64,000 nucleotides of DNA from Paenibacillus sp. LHD-38 (GTDB lineage: Bacteria > Bacillota > Bacilli > Paenibacillales > Paenibacillaceae), in the NCBI RefSeq assembly GCF_031157315.1, contig NZ_JAVIFU010000004.1, positions 1-64,000 of the forward strand, in the 5' to 3' direction. Position 1 is the stretch's first letter, and the number at the start of each line of letters is the position of its first letter. The position numbers were made by a program, and so were the translations under genes. The notes below the pieces were generated by a model. The model saw only the letters and a list, made by a program, of their open reading frames with translations, was not told the origin of the DNA and did no database searches. This document shows, piece by piece, positions 58,668 through 64,000 of this stretch.

Positions 58668-61379
58668 TTACATGTTAGCGATCATTTGGCGAAGTACCGT
58701 TTGAAGGATACCGCCGTTGCGGTAGTAGTCTACGTCAACGACAGAGTCCAGACGTACGATTGCAGGGAAATCGAAAGTCGTGCCGTCTTCGCGAGTAGCG
58801 GTTACCGTAACTTGCGAGCCTGGCGTAACGTCATTGGACAAGCCAACGATGTCAAACGTTTCACGACCAGTAATGTTAAGCGTCTTCCAGCCTTGACCTT
58901 CTGGGAATTGCAGTGGCAATACGCCCATGCCAACCAGATTGGAGCGGTGAATACGCTCAAAGCTTTCTGCGATTACGGCTTTAACGCCAAGAAGCATTGT
59001 ACCTTTTGCCGCCCAGTCACGGGAGCTGCCAGTACCGTATTCTTTACCGGCTAGAACGACAAGGTTTTTGCCGTCTTTTTGGTATTTCATCGATGCATCG
59101 TAGATCGACATCACTTCATCCGTAGGCAGGTAAGTAGTTACGCCGCCTTCTGTGCCTGGAGCCACTTGGTTACGAATACGAATGTTCGCGAACGTACCGC
59201 GCATCATCACTTCGTGGTTACCACGGCGGGAGCCGTACGAGTTGAAGTCTTCGCGTTTAACGCCATTTTCAATCAAGTATTGGCCGCCCGGGCTGTTAAC
59301 GGTAATGTTACCGGCAGGAGAGATGTGATCCGTTGTAACGGAATCGCCCATAAGCGCAAGCACGCTTGCGGAATGAATATCTTCAATGTCGGACAGATCA
59401 GGGCCAAGGTTTTCGAAGAACGGCGGGTTTTGGATATAAGTCGATTTATTATCCCACTCGTAGCTTTCGCCCTTAGGAACCGAAATGGCATTCCAACGTT
59501 CGTTTTGCGTAAATACGTTCTCGTATTTGTCGCGGAACATTTGCGGGTTAAGCGCAGCAGTCATCGCGTCGTTGATTTCTTTTGACGTAGGCCAGATATC
59601 TTTGAGGAATACCGGTTTGTTGTCTTCTGAGTAACCGATTGGTTCTGTTGTCAAATCGATGTTTGTCGTTCCGGCAAGCGCATAAGCGATAACAAGCGGC
59701 GGAGAAGCCAGGTAGTTCGCTTTTACTTGCGCATGAACGCGGCCTTCGAAGTTACGGTTACCGGAAAGAACAGCGGAAACCGTCATATCGTTGTCAGCGA
59801 TCGCTTTGCTTACTTCGTCTGGAAGCGGACCGGAGTTACCGATACAAGTCGCGCAGCCATAACCCGCTACATGGAATCCAAGCGCTTCTAGCGGCTCGAT
59901 TAGGTTTGCTTTTGTCAAATATTCCGTAACAACGAGCGAACCCGGCGTCAGGGAGCTTTTTACGTAAGCAGGTTTTTTAAGTCCAAGGGCAACTGCTTTT
60001 TTAGCCACAAGTCCGGCACCAACCATTACGCTTGGGTTAGACGTGTTCGTGCAGCTTGTAATTGCGGCAATTACGACTGCGCCAGTGCCCATTTTGCTCA
60101 CTTGGCCGTCATTGTGTTTAACCGTAACGAACTGCTCGATTTTCTCATCGGAGAGTCCGTAGCCGCCTTTGTCAATCGGCGTGCGGATGATGTCGTTAAA
60201 GGAATCCTTCATTGCCGTTAGCTCAACACGGTCTTGTGGACGCTTAGGTCCTGCAAGGGAAGGAACGATTGTCGAAAGGTCAAGCTCAACAACATCCGTA
60301 AATACCGGATCCGGAGTAGCATCCGTACGGAACATATCTTGCGCTTTATAGTAAGAGCCAACAAGCTCGATAAGGTCATCATTGCGGCCCGTTTGTTTCA
60401 AATAAGCAAGAGTTTCGTCATCGACAGGGAAGAAGCCGATTGTCGCGCCGTATTCCGGTGCCATGTTGGCAACCGTTGCACGGTCAGCAAGGCTGATGTT
60501 CGACAAGCCAGGGCCGAAGAACTCGACAAATTTGCCGACTACGCCTTTTTTACGCAAAATTTGAGTAACAGTAAGCGCAAGGTCAGTCGCTGTAGAGCCT
60601 TCTGCCAGCTTGCCTGTCAATTTAAAGCCGATAACTTCAGGCATTACGAAGTATAGAGGTTGACCAAGCATACCAGCCTCAGCCTCGATACCGCCAACGC
60701 CCCAGCCCACTACGCCAAGTCCGTTGATCATCGTTGTATGCGAATCCGTACCAACGAGGGAATCAGGGAATACGACAGTTTCGCCGTCGATTGTTTTTGT
60801 AGCTGCAACAGATGCCAGGTACTCCAGGTTTACTTGATGAACGATACCTGTGCCCGGCGGAACCGCGCGGAAGTTATCGAATGCCGTTTGTGCCCAGCGA
60901 AGGAAACGGTAACGCTCTTCGTTACGCTCGAATTCAACCTTTGTGTTGTATTCAAGTGCTTGCGGCGAACCAAATGCGTCAACCATGATAGAGTGGTCGA
61001 TTACAAGGTCAACGGGAACGAGCGGGTTGATCTTCTTCGGATCTCCGCCTGCTTTTTTTACAGTATCGCGCATTGCCGCGAGGTCAACGACAACAGGCAC
61101 ACCCGTGAAATCCTGCAAAACGATACGAGCAGGAATGAAAGGAATTTCTTTATCTTCGCGTCCGTCAGCCCAAGTTGCCAGCTGCTTTACATGCTCGGAA
61201 GTAATGGCGCGTCCGTCAAATTGGCGAACAGCCGCCTCAAGCAATACTTTAATGGAAAAAGGCAATTTCGAGATATCGCCTAGTCCTTGTTCTTCAAGTC
61301 CGCCCAGACGGTAGTAAGCGTAAGACTTGCCACCAGCGTCCAGCGTTGTGCGAACCGAATAATGATTTTGTGTAGCCAT
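58668..61379 (-). CDS. acnA: Aconitate hydratase
   Basis: A 903-residue aconitase interconverting citrate and isocitrate in the TCA cycle; members of this class also bind mRNA as the IRP-type protein when iron is low. Seen: [37 protein letters not shown], cluster Cys residues in [13 protein letters not shown] and [12 protein letters not shown], and the swivel-domain [18 protein letters not shown] 61379 has GAGGAG upstream; the frame opens 60 codons earlier without homology. The 180 bp upstream hold an AT-rich dyad near 61438-61460 that could be a regulator site (CcpC is usual in Bacillus) but does not fit a known box clearly. Confidence 0.97.
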   Translation of the reverse strand: MATQNHYSVRTTLDAGGKSYAYYRLGGLEEQGLGDISKLPFSIKVLLEAAVRQFDGRAITSEHVKQLATWADGREDKEIPFIPARIVLQDFTGVPVVVDLAAMRDTVKKAGGDPKKINPLVPVDLVIDHSIMVDAFGSPQALEYNTKVEFERNEERYRFLRWAQTAFDNFRAVPPGTGIVHQVNLEYLASVAATKTIDGETVVFPDSLVGTDSHTTMINGLGVVGWGVGGIEAEAGMLGQPLYFVMPEVIGFKLTGKLAEGSTATDLALTVTQILRKKGVVGKFVEFFGPGLSNISLADRATVANMAPEYGATIGFFPVDDETLAYLKQTGRNDDLIELVGSYYKAQDMFRTDATPDPVFTDVVELDLSTIVPSLAGPKRPQDRVELTAMKDSFNDIIRTPIDKGGYGLSDEKIEQFVTVKHNDGQVSKMGTGAVVIAAITSCTNTSNPSVMVGAGLVAKKAVALGLKKPAYVKSSLTPGSLVVTEYLTKANLIEPLEALGFHVAGYGCATCIGNSGPLPDEVSKAIADNDMTVSAVLSGNRNFEGRVHAQVKANYLASPPLVIAYALAGTTNIDLTTEPIGYSEDNKPVFLKDIWPTSKEINDAMTAALNPQMFRDKYENVFTQNERWNAISVPKGESYEWDNKSTYIQNPPFFENLGPDLSDIEDIHSASVLALMGDSVTTDHISPAGNITVNSPGGQYLIENGVKREDFNSYGSRRGNHEVMMRGTFANIRIRNQVAPGTEGGVTTYLPTDEVMSIYDASMKYQKDGKNLVVLAGKEYGTGSSRDWAAKGTMLLGVKAVIAESFERIHRSNLVGMGVLPLQFPEGQGWKTLNITGRETFDIVGLSNDVTPGSQVTVTATREDGTTFDFPAIVRLDSVVDVDYYRNGGILQTVLRQMIANM

Positions 61380-61622
61380 CGTCATTCTCCTCTTTGAATG
61401 TAGTTTGTGTTTCATTCTGTGAAACACAATTTCAAAATCGCTATATCTATAGTATATCGCTAAAATAGTCCTTCCGTAAAGTCCAATTATGTCTATCCAC
61501 GCCTGTAGATCGCTTGAAAACACAACTTTACGAATGTTACATGAAACGGAAGGCGGCTTCATATAATGAAGCAGTTAATCTGCGATAAGCTTGCAGTCAC
61601 GACAAGGTCAAGGAGGATTGTT

Positions 61623-62942
61623 ATGCCGCGAACAGGTAACCAGGGACAAGGAACGACTGGTCAGAAGAAAACGCAAGCAACGTCCAAACAGGCCGCCTCT
61701 CCGCGTAATGTTCAGCAGAAGGCTGCGACGCATGCTATCTTGAAGCAGCAGCCCCCTTCCGGGTTGCAAGCGGAACGACAAGCAAAGCCGAGCGATCATG
61801 CACCGCAGATCCGGGAACGGGCGAATCAAGAAATTAAGTCTGTTAAACAGCAAGCATCAAAGCTTAACTCACTTTTGCGTTCCTCTGATTATGATCAGCA
61901 AATCCAGCAGGGGAAACTGCAGGGCTGGAAATCAGCAGTCCATCGTTATGTGAGCTTGTACAACCAAGCCGAAGCTAATCAGCACGCAGCCGTGTTGACC
62001 GATTACGTAACCGATACCGAACATTGCGAGCGTCTCCGCTGCAGGCTTGAGCGTCTTAGAGAGCGTGATTTGCTCAGAGGAGCGCTTCCGGCAGGCAGCG
62101 AAACAAAAGCTGAGCTCATTCGCGTTAATGATTCGGCGAACGAAGTTTCTGTGCTTGTCCGGCTCCATATTAAAAGAAGGATGGAACAGTCAGGTCGGTT
62201 TTACATGGAGGAAAGATCCGAATTTGAACGTCTCTGGTTAGGGTTGTCAGGCGGTGCCTGGGATATCCTGCGAGTGGAGCCGATTATTTCGGAACGCAGG
62301 CCGCGGTTTGGCACAGCAACTGACAACTGGATGACCGTCGATGATCATTCGGAGCTATTTGGCGATCTATCGTCACCGTCAACACCATACTTAAATTATG
62401 ACCTATTACAGCAATTCAAACACCGTCCCTCGGGTATTCGTTACAGGAGAGATTTGGTTGCGGCGTATGCGGATCGTTGGTGGAACGAAGGGAACCCGGC
62501 TTATGAGCTTTTTGAGGTGAATTGTACCCATTACGTGTCTCAGTGCATCTTTGCAGGCAATGCCCCGATGAACTATACTGGTAAGAGAGAAACGGGCTGG
62601 TGGTATAAAGGCCGAAACAAAGGCAGCGAATGGTGGAGCTACAGCTGGGCGGTATCCAATGCATTAACCAATTATTTGACCGGTTCGAAGACTTCCGGCA
62701 TGCGTGCGGAGGTTGTGCAATCTGCCGATGAGCTGCAGCTGGGTGATGTCATTACCTATGACTGGAACGGCGATCAGCGCTTTCAGCACAGCACAATCGT
62801 GACTGCCTTTGATTCATTCGGAATGCCGCTAGTGAATGCCAACACCGTTTCCAGCAGGCATCGCTATTGGGATTATCGTGATTCCTATGCATGGACGGAA
62901 CAAACGAAATATCGTTTTTTTCATATTGCTGATCTATTATAA
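61623..62942 (+). CDS. Amidase_6 domain protein
   Basis: A 439-residue protein. The first 100 residues are Gln/Ala/Lys-rich and disordered; a middle domain (about 100-260) is not recognised; the last 160 are a putative amidase domain of the NlpC/P60-like fold (Amidase_6): YRRDLVAAYADRWWNEGNPA, catalytic Cys in FEVNCTHYVSQCIFAG, His in QRFQHSTIVTAF and Asn in LVNANTVSSRHRYW. Homologues are linked to spores or cell walls. No signal peptide. AGGAGG precedes ATG 61623; the frame opens at 61566. Confidence 0.85.
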   Translation: MPRTGNQGQGTTGQKKTQATSKQAASPRNVQQKAATHAILKQQPPSGLQAERQAKPSDHAPQIRERANQEIKSVKQQASKLNSLLRSSDYDQQIQQGKLQGWKSAVHRYVSLYNQAEANQHAAVLTDYVTDTEHCERLRCRLERLRERDLLRGALPAGSETKAELIRVNDSANEVSVLVRLHIKRRMEQSGRFYMEERSEFERLWLGLSGGAWDILRVEPIISERRPRFGTATDNWMTVDDHSELFGDLSSPSTPYLNYDLLQQFKHRPSGIRYRRDLVAAYADRWWNEGNPAYELFEVNCTHYVSQCIFAGNAPMNYTGKRETGWWYKGRNKGSEWWSYSWAVSNALTNYLTGSKTSGMRAEVVQSADELQLGDVITYDWNGDQRFQHSTIVTAFDSFGMPLVNANTVSSRHRYWDYRDSYAWTEQTKYRFFHIADLL

Positions 62943-62965
62943 ATTATTGTACCGGAGGATATGCC

Positions 62966-64000
62966 ATGGGGAGCAAGGTTCGAGTAGGTTTAGTTTACGG
63001 GGGGAAATCGGGAGAGCATGAGGTGTCTCTGCAAACGGCTTACGCGGTTATGGGTGAATTCGACTATAGTAAATATGAAATCAAACCTTTCTATATTACA
63101 AAGCAAGGCGAGTGGAAAACGGGAGCTGTTCTGTATGCCCGTCCGAATACGGTAGAGGAGCTGCGTTTTGCAGCGGGCGAGGCACAAACGGGCTTCGCTT
63201 TAGCTCCATTATTTGAAGGTTTAAATGCCGGCTCGTCCGCTGCAGGCGAGGAACCGCGCATTGATGTCGTGTTCCCGCTGCTGCACGGGACGTTTGGTGA
63301 GGACGGAACGATTCAAGGACTGTTCGAAATGGCGAACATTCCATACGTAGGAGCGGGCGTTCTCGCCTCTGCCGTTGGGATGGACAAGATTCTGATGAAA
63401 AAAGTATTTGCGCAAGAAGGCTTGCCGCAATGCATTTTCCGCTACTTCAACCGGACGCAATGGGAAAGAGACGCTTCCTTCTTTATTATGGAATGCGAGG
63501 TTTCGCTCGGCTACCCATGCTTCATCAAACCGGCTAACCTTGGCTCCAGCGTCGGCGTATCCAAAGCCAAAAACCGCGAAGAGCTCATTTCGGCGGTAAA
63601 CTACGCGCTGCGTTTTGACCGTAAGGTAATCGTGGAGGAATTTGTTGATGCGCGGGAAATCGAAGTAAGCGTATTAGGCAACGATGACGCCAAAGCATCC
63701 GTACCGGGTGAAATTGCGCCGTCTAACGAGTTCTATGACTATAAGGCTAAATATATCGACGGAAAATCGACGATGCAAATTCCGGCTATTTTGTCACCAG
63801 AAGTTACGGAATCCATCCGAGAAATGGCGGTTCGCGCATTCCAAGCGATCGACGGCTCCGGTTTGTCACGCGTAGATTTTTTCCTTCGCAAAAGCGATAA
63901 CCAGATTTTTATTAACGAAGTGAACACCTTGCCGGGCTTTACACCTTTCAGCATGTATCCGCTCATGTGGAAGGAAACCGGTATTCCATATAAAGAACTA
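62966..64000 (+). CDS. ddl: D-alanine--D-alanine ligase (partial)
   Basis: 345 codons of an ATP-grasp enzyme making D-Ala-D-Ala for peptidoglycan; the stop is beyond the window. Visible: VGLVYGGKSGEHEVSLQTA, the substrate loop FPLLHGTFGEDGTIQGLFEM, PYVGAGVLASAVGMDK, the ATP-binding Lys in FIKPANLGSSVGVSKAK, and the metal residues in LSRVDFFLR and IFINEVNTLPGFTPFSMYP. The last motif is near the family C-terminus, so few residues are missing. GGAGG is 7 nt before ATG 62966. It follows the amidase by 23 bp. The Tyr in KYIDGK rather than Phe in the specificity loop region suits D-Ala-D-Ala. Confidence 0.95.
   Translation, partial: MGSKVRVGLVYGGKSGEHEVSLQTAYAVMGEFDYSKYEIKPFYITKQGEWKTGAVLYARPNTVEELRFAAGEAQTGFALAPLFEGLNAGSSAAGEEPRIDVVFPLLHGTFGEDGTIQGLFEMANIPYVGAGVLASAVGMDKILMKKVFAQEGLPQCIFRYFNRTQWERDASFFIMECEVSLGYPCFIKPANLGSSVGVSKAKNREELISAVNYALRFDRKVIVEEFVDAREIEVSVLGNDDAKASVPGEIAPSNEFYDYKAKYIDGKSTMQIPAILSPEVTESIREMAVRAFQAIDGSGLSRVDFFLRKSDNQIFINEVNTLPGFTPFSMYPLMWKETGIPYKEL

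Noticed and set aside
59079-61283. Several long plus-strand frames across acnA
   Set aside because: Antisense of a clear aconitase; they lack start signals.

Overview
The window looks like chromosome of a Paenibacillus-type spore-forming Firmicute. The reasons are strong AGGAGG-type ribosome binding sites, low-to-moderate GC content, B. subtilis-like housekeeping proteins (AraR, MdxEFG, YneF, the YgaC-type DUF402 phosphatase, SodF-like SOD, Amidase_6), several two-component systems and many carbohydrate enzymes with LacI or AraC regulators. No rRNA or tRNA gene, CRISPR array or prophage was seen.

Layout: 1-549 is the end of an IS3-type insertion sequence. 570-2350 is a repeat array followed by a small nuclease-like gene. 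3.4-11.6 kb holds metabolic genes (Mn catalase, KDPG-type aldolase, GH43, fumC, a guanylate-kinase-like gene, ABC-F, FAH hydrolase). 11.8-17.0 kb is a response regulator/kinase/ABC/FtsX operon whose permease is cut off and joined tail-to-tail to a cut-off dps gene. 17.5-18.7 kb is a second repeat array of the same architecture as the first. 18.7-27.5 kb is a maltodextrin locus (GH15 glucoamylase and LacI regulator, divergent from mdxEFG and a secreted alpha-amylase). 27.6-28.3 kb is a graveyard of AraC and sugar-permease fragments. 28.3-34.7 kb has an MFS exporter, a LacI regulator that seems to start at ATT, a GH105 enzyme with an unrecognised partner, and an AraC regulator. 34.9-45.1 kb has neopullulanase, trxB, a two-component system, galU and the araR/araD/araB arabinose locus. 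45.4-64.0 kb has a zinc-ribbon/HtrA pair, a Pro-Gly-Phe repeat protein, sodA, a signal peptidase/rnhA/queG/ogt cluster, yneF-folE, a second SOD, a hydrolase, IclR, acnA, an amidase and ddl.

How it works together: extracellular starch is cut by the amylase lipoprotein, maltodextrins enter through MdxEFG, and GH15 and the neopullulanase finish them inside the cell. LacI-type operators sit at the promoter and also inside the amylase gene. Arabinose genes carry an AraR site exactly inside a consensus promoter spacer.

The two most unusual signals are non-coding. (i) A roughly 110-nt element follows a rho-independent terminator at 8.1, 11.7, 34.8, 45.2, 55.0 and 58.4-58.65 kb; its stems are kept by compensatory base changes. 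(ii) Eight roughly 195-bp blocks in two arrays about 15 kb apart each carry four copies of a roughly 24-nt motif in the order forward, forward, reverse, reverse, so each can fold into a long hairpin.
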